Source of the DNA: Setaria digitata
Taxonomy: Eukaryota; Nematoda; Chromadorea; Rhabditida; Setariidae
Reading direction: 5' to 3'
Assembly: GCA_003640385.1 (NCBI GenBank)
Contig: RCAB01000007.1
Coordinates: forward strand, 248,001 to 312,000
DNA: 64,000 bases
Shown here: piece after piece, positions 10,847 through 23,200 of the stretch
How positions within the stretch are numbered: the first letter of the stretch is position 1
Layout: the number at the start of each line of letters is the position of its first letter
Notes under the pieces: model-generated
Databases searched by the model: none
What the model was told of the DNA's origin: nothing
The model's input: the letters and a program-made list of their open reading frames with translations, nothing else
Position numbers and translations under genes: made by a program

Positions 10847-13800
10847 TCATAAATTGATCGGTTTAAACAAATTGAAACCTGACAACGCTGTTGTAACTGC
10901 AAAACCCGGGATCTGATTATGCCAGTGCACCTAAAAGCGGAACTCCGTTGGTTAAAGATTTAAAAACGGAATCCGAGATATCCAGCTGCATTCCTTTTAC
11001 AGCTAAACTCAAAGATTTTAAGAATGTCACCTCTTTCACTTCCTTCTGTCCCATGTGAACAAACAGCAGTTGTGGAGGTACTTCTGCAATTTCTTCTGCC
11101 GAGTCAGCCTCAAGAGCTAAATCCCATATCGTTACTTGATTGTCTTCACCCGATGCCATTACTGTTGTTGTTTCATGAGGCGACCATTCCACGGAGGTGA
11201 TGGGTGCTTTGTGCTGTTTAAATCGAGCAACAGGTTCTTTGAACTGAAATAAGGCTATATATATAAGATTTCCTTCGAAATCTCAAACCACTCGCAAATA
11301 TCCCCTTAAAAGTTGAGCACATTCGGAAATACTGAACAAATTTTTGGTGAGTGGGAAGGCTTTCACAGACTCAAAGAAACAATTACAAATCCCTTCTGAT
11401 ATTTGATTTCATACAGCCACGGTTTTCTGGTCTTTCTGAACAACTAACTCTTTCGCACTATCTCTACACCCGCCCTGACATAAAAAATCACTCTGCTGCT
11501 AGTTATTCAGTCTTTCCACTTGAGACAAATTGGACATAACTTCATCTGATAGAAGGCAAGAAAATATCTAAATCTTTTTTTGCAGTCCAAAAAAAAAAAA
11601 AAAAAAATGCATGTTAATAATAAAGAATTCATTCCAACCAACCTGCATAGTTTTAAGTGACCATACATTCAAGGCTGCGTCGTCGCCACCACTCATTATC
11701 AACGGCTCAAATTTATTCCACGATATAACATTCGCATGAGATTCGTGAGCATTTGCAACAGTGCAGACACATGCGTCCGATGGTGCTAACCTGAATAATC
11801 ATAAATACAAACTTTTAAAATTAAAAAACTGTTCCTGAAGACTGAAAGCAAAATATGGAGCAAATTTACTCTTTCTCTACTTAATAGCAGAGGTACAAAA
11901 GGTTCGTTTTTTTCCCGCAAAACTTTCCACAAAATATGAAACCTCGTGTCCCATAGCTTGATGCTATGATCCGCTGAACACGAAGCAAGCAATGCTTCTT
12001 CGGTCGGTGACCAACAGAGATCTTCTACGGATTCCTTGTGCTCCGTCAGAGGCTGCGGATCAACAACCCATTGACCTCCTTCTGCCATCGTCCACAAATG
12101 TATTTTATGCCTGATATCACCTGAGGCAATCTTTCCTACAACAAATGTAATTATTGAAGGAAAATTACACTAGTCAATATAAATAATAAGTAACATAAGC
12201 AGTATAAAACTTCAGGCTTCCTAAGAATTAAGCAAAAACCGCAAGTTAATGAATTGTAAAGCAACAGAATTGGTTTTTATTTTCTGTTAACTGACAAATA
12301 TGTCTTATCAAGCCCCCCATAGAATTCTTGTAAAATTTTAAAAACAACAAGATTACTTGGATTTCTGTCTTGTAAACAATTTTGTAGACAAAAGCATTAC
12401 TGTTGTATAAGTCCGAATAATAAAAAATAAAGAACTAAAACTAAAATGACAAATACCCATTTGAAGGGGTGACCATGACAAAGCATATCCTTCTGCCTGA
12501 TGACCAACAAATGAGAAGAAGGGTCGCTCTTTTGGACGCTTCACGATACGATCACGTCCTTCCATACTAGATATGTCTTCCATCGCTTGAGTAAGGTTCC
12601 ATAGAGTCACTTTCCCCTGACTACTGAACGCAGCACACACTTTGCTTTGACCGAGTGTAGTCGTCTGAGATTTGAATAAAGTTAATTCAAATGTCACGCT
12701 TTGCGATTTCAGATAAAAATTATTTAAAATTATTATTTAAACTTTAGACTTTTGAATATAGATATGTGAAATCGAAAGAAAGTTGCAAAAATCATAATAT
12801 AATAGTTTGCAACAAAGATACATTAAGATATCACTCATTTTTCAAAGATTGGATATAACCTTACTTTTACACGATTAACGATACCAATATGTGGGATAGT
12901 TGCAGCATGAAGCTTTGGCTCTCTGTCTCTTGGATTTTCGTCAACATCATCGTCACTGTCAGATACTTCATCACCTGAGAAAAAGATATTTTCATATATA
13001 TATTAGCTTGTAGCAAAGCTTTTTGGTGTAACAAAGAAGCCTATTTATGTTATATCCTAAGTGATATTATTTTGAAGCATTCGTCTATCCAAAAAATAAA
13101 TAAACAAATAAATTTCAAAAATCAATATATTCATATAAGACTGAGATTCATTTCTAAAAATTCATGACAAATTTTGACGGTTGAAAGACAAAAGGAAACC
13201 TCTAATTGGGTTTAGATTTGACAAATTCATCACAATCAGTTCATTATTAGTTGCCTTTTCCGCCTGAGTTCCACCAACCAAATAACAGCTCATTGGAAAA
13301 TCAGTACGATCATCACCAAGATCATCAGCTATTGTGTCGAAACTAAGACACGGCCATCCTAAAAGTTCGTACATATAGTCAACGATATTCGTCACCTTTG
13401 CGTTACTCGTATTTAAAGAACTTAAAAAAGTCGCTTACTCGATAATTGTTGATTCTAATTAGTTTTTTTATTGGGAATGGAAGGAATATGCCACTTTTTC
13501 AAGTTCCAAGTAACTTCAATTACTAAACTGATCTCTTTAACTGGCGAAAAGTGGCTTCAAATCCCACATAAAATCCCTACTCACAATCTCGTATGCTCCC
13601 ACCACCACTCTAAAAATGGTGCAATTAAGATAAACGCAATTTAAAAAAATATTACTTGTTTCAAAACTGTGATATAAACGATATGCTTCAGGATCGAAGT
13701 CCCATTCTTCATCCTTACGTAACGGTCGACTTACACCGGGAATATATACCTTAATTGTATCATTTTTAGAAAGTAAACAAAATTCGCAAAGCTATCTATT

Positions 13801-14013
13801 CTTTCATATTAATTTTTCGAAAATATCTCCTTGAAATTTCAAGTACACAAATGAAAGTTTCAAGCTTTATTTCAAGATAAGCTTTATACCACTAAATAAA
13901 ACCGCAGTTAAAGCACTTCAGATTACCTTCTTCTCGGCATTTCTTATTTTTTCGCTTTCCTTCACATCATCTTCCATCATTTCCACGTCACGCTGCTCCT
14001 CTAAATCCTCCAT
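10847..14013 (-). CDS. GRWD1: GRWD1-type WD-repeat ribosome biogenesis protein
   Basis: A glutamate-rich WD40 protein (human GRWD1, yeast Rrb1) that acts in the nucleolus as a chaperone of ribosomal protein uL3 in 60S assembly. Nine exons join in phase to 431 residues (human 446): 14013-13927, 13749-13656, 13358-13200, 12974-12865, 12664-12457, 12135-11943, 11790-11643, 11243-11031, 10930-10847. The N-terminus is acidic; VYIPG follows near residue 30. A Ser/Asp stretch, SDSDDDVDE, lies at 118-126. WD motifs include GYALSWSP, SVEDLCWSPTE, SADHSIKLWD, NVISWN and GGDDAALNVW. The true C-terminus (HWHNQIPGFAV, then TTALSGFNLF) is on a separate last exon; reading on past 11031 instead hits a stop at 10917 inside the intron. 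TTTGTAG sits just before the ATG, and an upstream gene ends only about 100 bases away. Confidence 0.95.
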
Positions 14014-14116
14014 TCTACAAACTTTACAAATGAAAGGAAAGTTTGTATTTGCTTACTTTCGGATGTTAAATTTTTAAATTTGAACGGATCTTTAACCAAG
14101 TTCTTCTGAAGTACAA
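14014..14116 (-). promoter_or_regulatory. Operon-like intercistronic spacer with trans-splice acceptor
   Basis: About 103 bases separate the stop of the upstream minus-strand gene (14117-14119) from the GRWD1 ATG (14013). TTTGTAG ends one base before the ATG. In nematodes this spacing and acceptor are typical of SL trans-splicing inside an operon. Inference only. Confidence 0.5.
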
Positions 14117-17100
14117 CTATTTAGGCACGAACACCAACCCATCGGCCGCAAGGTACGCGAAGAATCCAGACCGAAAACAGAATTCCTGAAAAACCGTTAG
14201 TTGAAGGAACCATTGCAGGCACTAACTTTACGCATTCCCAACTTTGCACGCCATGAAAATGTTCATCCCACGGAGAGGTGCTTGTCAAGTATTTCTCCTG
14301 GAATGTGATATCCTTTATGTATTGTTCTTCATTTATAGTTTCAGTTTTACTTCCAAAATTTAATCGAAGTTCTCTTGTAGGGGGCTGAAAAGACAAAAGA
14401 TTTATTGGATTTTTACCACTTCATTAATTATCAAACTTGCTATACTCTTTGTGATAGTATATCCCAACGTTAGCCTACAATTAATCATCGATCTTATTTT
14501 TTATAATTGCTGTTTGCAAATAGCGCAGGTGAAGGAATGCTGTGTGATATTGATGTGCATGCATGATGTGCACAATCACAGGAACACATTTCGTTCACGA
14601 AGATTGCGGTTCCTATCTAATGCAAGCAAATAACATCTATGATTTCTTCCTGTTGTGAATTCTCCATTGGCTTAGAGGATTGCTTTGCAGTCCGTCTCTC
14701 AGGCTATATAAATTAGCAATATCTCAGAGTGATCCTGTCTTCTACCGTGCTACCGTCCCAATAAATACCTTCACGTGCGGAAGTTTTTTTGCTTTTCTAT
14801 TTCCTGTTTTCGACAGCATCTTCCCGAGGTTTCCTCTTTTCTTTCTTTTTCTGCTGACGGCTGCAAATGCGTTCTGAATATTTGTTTTTTCGTTCCTTGT
14901 GTATGCATGTGTAAATGAATGACTTGTGTAAATTTATGCTTATGTTCGGATGACGCCCGGAACCGGTTAGTGAGAAGGAGAAGATTTCAAGTAACGATAT
15001 TGTTTGATTTAGAAAAACATTTTCAAATGTCCTTTTTTATTACAACATTGCTGGCAGGAAAGAAGTATTGCCATGCTATTCAATCTTTTATTTATTTAAT
15101 TACTTATTTGTTTACCTATTTCGTGTCTTCCACAGAGGAATTCTGTCTTTTTGAAGATGTCAAGCCGCTTTTCGCACTTCTTTGATTCAAACAACAGAAG
15201 AGCCCTTCCTGCTGAGTTCATAGAGAGACAATTTATATTTGCTTGGGAGTATAAATACCGAAAAAAAAAAGATCATTAATAAGAAAAGCGAAAGCCTAAA
15301 ATCATCGATCATCGAAATGATGAAACGATTCTTTAATTACTGATTATTGTCCCCTATAAATTTGACATAATCAAACGATCTGCGGAGAATTAAATGAAAA
15401 TTTATTAGTCTTTCGCTAAATGATCACTTCACCATGTGGAAATACCAACCAATTGAGAATCTCTCACTTCCACGCAGTCAGTTCCGATTTGTACACGTAA
15501 GAAAAACGGAAAATTGGCACTGTCGAGGAATGTATTTGTAAAAGTCAAAATGAAAAGGTCAAAACAGTGAAAAATTCGGTTGGAACGTCACATATAATTA
15601 AGAAATGCAAATTCTTCTGCATATTTTCCACAGCCATTCAACTGACAGTAATAGTAGCCTAAGCCCACAGTGGGTAACATCTACGGTATATCGGGTACAC
15701 ACCTGTACAGACGCATACTTTGTACAGCGCACCTCTTCTCATTCTCATTTTAATTTTCCTTGATGCATTCCGATCCATTTGTTTGTTGGTTTAAGGGAGC
15801 TGTCTGTCTGTGTGTGTACACCACTGTCTGTGTACATCGATGTCCGTACCAGTTAGCATGTCCATATTACTGCCCTGTATAATTGGAAATGTGTGTGTGT
15901 GTGTGTGTGTGTGTGTCTGCACGAGATGCTGTGGCACCGAACGGAGACGGACAGACCGTTTTGTTCCACTCTTACAATACCGATTTATCATTTCCTTCCA
16001 GTCCAAAATTATTGAAACTTTTTATTTCCTTTCCCTCTCCAGATAGTATGCCATTTTCCATGCTTTCATGTGTGTGTACCGCAAAAGTTTAGCTGCAAGT
16101 ATGAAATTAAGAGTTTTCACTGAGAAGTTGTGTGTCCGGCGTCTGTCGATGGCGTTGTTTGTACTTAGAAATGATTCGAACTAGTGGAACAGTTCCGGAA
16201 GTGAAATGTAAGCCAATATCCGAAAAGCTGCAGGACAACTAGTGCTCTATTATGATGACACATAAAACGATTAGCTTTTATTTTTTGAAATTTTAAAGAA
16301 TGACATGTTTAAAAACTGGTAGAAGTTTGAAACTAATAATTCATCTAAATGAAAGTCCTTAGTACCGTCCTTCTACGTTCTTCTTTTCGTATCATGAATA
16401 TACAACGAGTGGCAGATTGTGAAAGGAATAAAGAATTGTGTGACGTGTTGTACGTGAAGCATTTGTGGCTAAATTGGAAGAAGTTGCGATATAAGAAGAC
16501 ATGGCTGAAAAGAAGAAACCATTTATATTTCATAATTTATTGAAAGACGATACTCTTACACAATCTGGTGTTTGATAAACAAACTGATGGTTGATTATGA
16601 TAAGTCAAATTTATTTCTTAATAAAATTATCATCTGCACTCATTAAGTTTCACGCAGTAGCTGAATGATATGCAAGAGTTTTCCGAAGACTGCTGTTATT
16701 GGTCTTGATTCGTCTATGCTTCATGATCATCCTTCTAAATGAACTTGAGTTTGAGCTCATTAGACAAGTGAAATCAGAGGCCTTAATGGAATTATTCATT
16801 ATGCAGTGAAACTTGGCTCCATGTACGTCTAGTAACATTTAAACATAATGTCTACGCTGTCAATGCATAAGATTTATAGTTTTATAAAAGTTTTCGCTTT
16901 GTGGCAAAACATCGATGAATGAATTTTGGACAAGTGTTGTAAATTTCTTTCAAACAAAGAAAAATTTTTTAAATTTTCTTGTCACCAAAAGCAACTGTTC
17001 AAGGCCATTTAAAATTTTTTCTTAATAACTTTTACGAAATATTGTGCTGTGCAGTGCTTCGTTTTCTCGAGATGTTCCCGATATCAAATTATGAATACCA

Positions 17101-20100
17101 TTTCAGTTGCTAATCTTATGGCTTAGAATGGAATGATAGTCTAGCTTTCATTTCTCACAACAAGTCACCTTCACATCACTTCACTATTCAACGATGCCCA
17201 TCAAGCATTACTGTTTACTTTGCTTCCAATGGATTTCCCTGGCAGCTGATCGTACCAAATAAGGCTGTTCTTGAGTTGAAGACGTTGGAACGTGGAAGCA
17301 AGACTTCTAGAACTTCGGATTCCGATTCCGTGGAAGTATGGTGAAAGAAAGATGAACTTTCAACATTTAAATGGCTTAGAGTTGATTATGGACTGAAAGT
17401 GAAAATAGACAAATTGATGTTTGGCTGATTTGATATCTTTGAACTTTGGTCGTTAACTTCCGGAATAGCCTATCAATAAATAGTGCTACCTGCCCTTGAA
17501 GGACTGTAAACTCATTAAATTAACGGTGACGCTACCGAAACATACATTGGTGAGAGCAGACAGTTTTCCTCTTTTCACTGGTGCAGTCATTCTTGCCCAC
17601 AGGTTTACATTCCTTTGGGTAGGTATTGCTCCCCACGGGTAACAACAACACGCGCTAATCTCGTCCTGTCGAGTAAAATTCTTACCTTACTTTCTTTTCT
17701 CACCTGTCCCGGCTTTCCCTCTTATCTAGCTCATACTCTTTTATATTCCTCTTCTGCCTTCCTTCTTTTGATATATGTTTTCTACTCATCATTTTTTGCT
17801 ACATTAATTTCTGAGGATCGAGATTAAAGGAAGATAACCGCTACTGAAACACAGGTGCAGGTAGAGAAGAAACGTTTCCAACTCATGTGAAGTTCCTTGT
17901 AATTGGAATAGATATAATTAATGGGTTGACCTTCAGGATGAGTTCGCCTGCAAAGGATATGCAAATATGGTTGAGATTTCTACAGTATCATTGAAGTCCT
18001 CAGTATCATGATAGAGTTGATAAATCTAGTGCCGCTCGTACTCAATATTGCCAATGATTTTAGCGCTGCAACGAAATGGGGTAGGTAAGCTGGAGCTAGC
18101 TAATTACATAAAAAAGATTTTCCAAAGAAGGATCTTTGTGTTTGGATGATTTGCAACAACTTTTCAACTGCCTTATCTAATTTTTCTTCAATGTTTTCTC
18201 TTGCGATGAATGATTATTTCTCAACACTGTGCACTTTCCGATGGAATTTTCAACTTTTCCTAGTACTACTTTTATGGTACTCAATAGAACTGCAGTACTG
18301 CAATAAATCACATCCATCTCACTTCTAGAAATTGGGAAGCTATTCTGAACATGACAAGCTACCTCTGAATAAGTCCGGTCTATGAAGCTACTTTTGGGAA
18401 GAGTCTAGTCCATCAATGTGTCTCTGAAGAAATCTGATCCTGTATAATGCATCATGTAATCCCTTCATTAATTGCTAAAATTGTAATTCTATGCTTACGA
18501 AAATTTGTAACAATATTCAAGAATTTATATAATATAATCAAAAAAGGATGCAGTTTATTTGAAACGAAATTTTTGCAATGTAATTTTGATTAATCTTTAC
18601 AATACCGAGTATTTTCCATCCTGGATGATCTCGGAACGGGGGAAATGCCTTAAAAGAAGCGAAAAAAAAAAAAAAAATTTTGCCTTGAAACACTTTCCAT
18701 AATGCTATTTTGTCGGATCTTCTCAATTTATTTTTTATGCTTGTCATTGAATTTTCACAATCGTTCCTGATGCTATCAAAAACAATTTTCGTCATACGTT
18801 CCAATTTTATACTTTAAATTCCGAAAATGACCTTCTTACGGTTGGCCACATAATGTGGAATTTTGCAGATATGACGTTCACATACGTACGAAATTTACCC
18901 GAAAACATTTATTTGTTATTGATAATGGGCTACTATTAATTAGCAACGTTGGACAAGAGTCCTATTCGACATTCATCCCCTCAACTCTTGGTGGTAGCAG
19001 AACGAATCGATCTGACTACTGTAAATTCAATTAAATTGTCGCCATGTACTTTTGTATTGCAATTGAAACAGGTGCCACTGAATCAGATATTTCGCCACGA
19101 AAAATTAAATTCAATCTCAAAAGCGACATGAAACATATGAGAAATGCGCTAAATGAAAAAAAAAAAAGTATTAACTTTTTATTATCCATATTGCTGTGGA
19201 AGAGCAGTTGGAAGTTTTTTTTATCGTGCCACTTTCAAGAACAGTGCAAAGGAAAATTTCTTCATTTGGTCATTGTTTTTAATTCCTAACTTGGCTACTG
19301 GATTACTGTCTTTTTTGATTTTCAACAGGAATCATTTCTTTTCATTCTTGTCACATTGGCTTGATTTTAATCGATAAGAATGAAAAAATGCTAGTAAATC
19401 ATTTACTTTGATATTTCTTGGTATGCAGCTAATTTTCATAATAAACTTTCAGTAATTTTATTTTGACAGATACAACAAAAGTCTAACTAGGTTTTATTGA
19501 AACCTATCTTGAAAAGCCTAGTCCGCGACTAATTTTGAAATTTTTAATAACACAGTAGTTTTGAAAAATTAGCAAATGATTACCAACACTGGAAATATTC
19601 TATTGGATAGATGGGTAAGACATACATTCACCATAAAATTTCTCTTCGATTAACTTAGTGAAATTTAGGACTTGGCTGAAACTATAATAATCAAATTTTT
19701 TAAACTTTTATGTAAGACAGCACCGGTTCAGAAATTATAAAAAAGAAAAGCAAATGGAAGTATTTAACTGTTTAGAATCATTTTATAACATTACAGCCAC
19801 GGAAGGAAGAACTGTGACATCAAATAATGTCGCGTAGATGCTGAAATTACATCAGCTCTCGAGAAGATTGAAAGATGAAAACGAGAATCGATAACAAAAC
19901 CACTTTATTGATTTTTATCATTTTTTTCTTTTTGTAATGATATATAATAATATAAAGCAGTAAGATTTTTTTTTTTTTTGCGAGACTCTATCTCTTCTGT
20001 CACCACAATGATAATGATGGTTCAGATGATAGCAGATGGAATGGGGTGGGTGTGATAAACTTTCCAAAATTATGAGACAACTTACCTGCACAGGAGTTTG

Positions 20101-20247
20101 AAGAAGCTTGTTGCTAATGCATCCAACAACGAAATAAGTCTAGAATGAAGACAAGTTGAGTATTTTTCATCATGTTTGAATAAACTATTTTCCAAAGTAC
20201 TCTGCGAAGTTAGGATTACCCGCCATTCAAATTCCGCTTTCGCTTGT
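14117..20247 (-). CDS. Unidentified gene, 3' part (probable operon partner of GRWD1)
   Basis: I do not recognise this protein. Four exons fit together in phase: 20247-20220, 20139-20086, 14384-14232 and 14185-14117. They encode QAKAEFEWR, then TYFVVGCISNKLLQTPVQ, then a segment starting PPTRELRLNFGSK and containing SPWDEHFHGVQSWEC, then a 22-residue end finishing AADGLVFVPK. The last intron (14231-14186) is only 46 bases. If it is not removed, an alternative in-frame end stops at 14121-14123. The exons at 20 kb have a good GTAAGT donor but would imply a 5.7-kb intron, so their link to the 14-kb exons is uncertain. Further 5' exons and the start codon were not found. The 14.1-14.4 kb exon is the best-supported part. 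Confidence 0.4.
14385..20085. other. 5.7-kb AT-rich stretch, no confirmed gene
   Basis: If the minus-strand exons at 20.1 kb belong to the 14.4-kb gene, this is one long intron. It contains a TG microsatellite at 15890-15916 and poly-A/T runs. One long plus-strand open frame at 17114-17341 ends near a GT donor (see findings). Other short open frames look accidental. No RNA gene was recognised. Confidence 0.5.
15890..15916. repeat. (TG)n microsatellite
   Basis: Thirteen and a half perfect TG units, surrounded from about 15800 by looser TGTCTG/TGTACA-rich sequence. The short Cys/Val and Thr/His-rich frames across it are artefacts of the repeat. Confidence 0.95.
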
Positions 20248-23200
20248 CTAACAATAACATATATGCAGTTAAGCAATATCCATAAGAGAAATACCCATGT
20301 ATCCTAATTTTTCTAAAGATAAAAAGTAACTAGAGATAAAGTAATTCATTTTTTGAGTTTCATTCTAGGAAGTTTTTTTCTTCCTTAAAGTTTCAAATTC
20401 TGTGTTATTAAGATCGCAAGAGTTAGTTCTAAATATATTGATTGCTTCTTAAAAATTGAAACCTTGTTCTCTAGGTGAGGTTATGGCTAGCAGTAATAAA
20501 TAATTGAATATCTTTACACTTAAGAGGAAGCTAGCAAGACAGAACAGAATACTGATGACATAAATAAAAAGTTTTAAGCCGAAATTTTGCTTTTTTTTGG
20601 GTAATTTACCTAAAAATGGCTTGATTTTCTTTTGCTCCAGGACAAAATTTATTGTTATGCAAATAAAACATTCACATTAGGTGACAGAAAGGGAATGAGC
20701 CAAAGTACGGAAGACGAATGCATATGTTCGGTTGTTATCCTATAAAATTTTAGTTCAGTTTAAAGTCAATCAAGAAGTCAGTGATTTCTGGTAGCTAGCT
20801 GATAGCTAATATGTATTGCACTGCTAATCATCATTTCCAAACTAACTTTATTTCCATTCTTTGGAAGATTCTACTTCCACATCAAAATGTCACAGCAAAA
20901 TGCTAAGATCTTCCCAAGGCCACATCTCCACTACTTGGACAACTTCATTTGTGGTCACTACTGCACCTTTGATTGTTTATGTTCGAAATTGGTGAATGTT
21001 ACTATGTATATTATTAATTAGATATTTTATCAGTTGGCGAAATCTCTCGCCCATTGGTAGTTAGACATTCCTTCTTTCCTTCTTCCATCACTGATCTGTG
21101 GAATGACTGAATTGCCTACCGCAAAATCAATTGCTGTTGATTATTGTTGTCGAGATTGATGCTGTAGGAAGGGCAATGAGCAATGGTTCTTTTATGCTGT
21201 ATCGAATTCCATCATTGGTCGAGAGTCTTGACGCAAGTGAAGGAAACGAAGGCGGCATGAACAGAGTTTACCTGCCAACTCTAAAACTATACAGTCATGA
21301 TTCATAGTCGTTTCTCAAGAATTATCGGTTGGAGGGACTAGGGCAAGGGGTCAATTTCGCTCACTTTGCGACTAAAAATATTTTTTGGTTTAATTATTTT
21401 AGCTGACAGTTGAATTTTTTTTTTACACAGTGTTGTTTTCTGTTTAATTAGTGAGGTATATTTGACTAGTTTTCAGTTTAATTTAATTATTAACAAATTT
21501 CCGATGCTTTCTTAACATCATAGTTAAAATTTGTAGCAAGTGAAAGTGGACTATATCTAGAGTCCCAAAAAAAATCACAGGCTGTCTCCCCATTCAAAAT
21601 TTTTTCTCGAAAGTTCACTTGAAACTGCTTTTCGTACCCGGAACCAGGGTATTAAAAATCGCAGAAACTCTATTCTTAACTATTTTACGTTCCTCATAAA
21701 TATATAAAACTGTTTTACTTTTTATCTATTTATTTTTGAGAAAGAATGAATCGGAATTCGAATAAAACCAGTACTTATTGTAAAGAAAAATCGGTGTCAT
21801 GTACTAATTTTTATAAATTCTCTCATAGTAAACGAATATTCATTTTTTGTATGCATTGTGCTGCCTGAGAATTCCGTATTTTATTAAGTAAAAAAATTTA
21901 TTTTAGTCATGAAATTAATGAAGGAATTAATTAAAAGAGATACGTTTTTAGTGACAACGAATTGTATTATTTGTTCGCTTTTTTAAAATGCACGAGTAGC
22001 TCTTCTATGAATTTTAAATTTTACTAATGTCTTTTAGTAGGACTAACTAATTGCATAATCTTCAACTTATCATCATCAAAAATAGGGAAAATTTAAAATA
22101 AAAGATGAATGGAATTACCCGAGTAAGTGGCATGAATTATTTCAAAAGTAGTATGAATTGCGTGAACTCTTTCTAAAAAAAAAAAACACTTCAAACCCAT
22201 ATTTTAATTCATATTTCAACCATCTAAAGTCTAACTACCGCCGCTTATTCTTGCTAACACTAAGTTCTCCAAACGAATCAAAAATGTGCCTTAATGTACT
22301 TGCAAATGAACGCCGTCAGGTGTGTCTGTGTGTATTCAGTCCAAACGTATTTGAACTGGTTCCAGTTATCATTCTATTCTTTTCCTTATCATTTCTCCCA
22401 TAAGGCAAACAACGCCTTTTTTCATTATCTTTTGATAATAAGAATATTCCATTTTGTTTTCTTCATCCTGAAAGTAAGCAGGACGATGTCATAAATAATT
22501 TCAGCTTTGAATTGGCTTTTCAAAGATTCTCTCCCCCCATCAAAATGCAAAGCAATCTCTCCCCTCTCTTCCACTTTAAATTTTAGTATCCCTGGACCAT
22601 AAGTGGGATGAAAAGGTAAAGTCTACAATTCATTTCTCTTCAATTAACACCTGCACCTTCATTACTAGTGCTACTGTTCATGCCTGGCAAATTTTTCCGC
22701 TTCGTCGGATACCACCAGAAAGTGGTCTGTTCTGATATTTTAAAAGAAGGTTAGCAAGTAATATAATTGATTTCTTGATACTTAATTATAACCCGTTATC
22801 ATCGAAACTTGTTTATTTTGTTTACAACTATAATACCGCGAGTGGCTTTGTAATATTAGATTTATGCCCTGGAAGTTTGAAGGAGGACGAAAGGCCGCTA
22901 TGCTGCTTCCTGATTGGAATCTGACTGAGTGATAACTTTAAAGGTAATCATGAGATAGTGACATAGTGTGCAATCTGGTAATCATAATTCGTAGCGATAT
23001 TAGTATGATTCCAGTGATCTTTGTAATTACATGATTCCTATTGTTATTACACTTGCTTCATGAATCCTTCACTTTGTGTGTTACCTCAGATTTTCTAAGT
23101 GATTTAAAGCATTTAATCAGAACTTCAAAGAAATCACTTAATTGTATTTACAATGCAGCAATTAAACACTTTCATTAGAATTTTCAATCAAATCAGTCTT

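Noticed and set aside
10917..11030. GRWD1 ending at 10917
   Set aside because: The reading past 11031 loses all similarity; the donor there joins the exon at 10930, which restores the conserved C-terminus.
15791..16092. Cys/Val and Thr/His-rich frames on both strands
   Set aside because: Translation of the TG microsatellite.
16349..16543. 64-residue plus-strand frame with an ATG
   Set aside because: Low-complexity, Lys/Leu-rich, overlapped by an equally long antisense frame; looks accidental.
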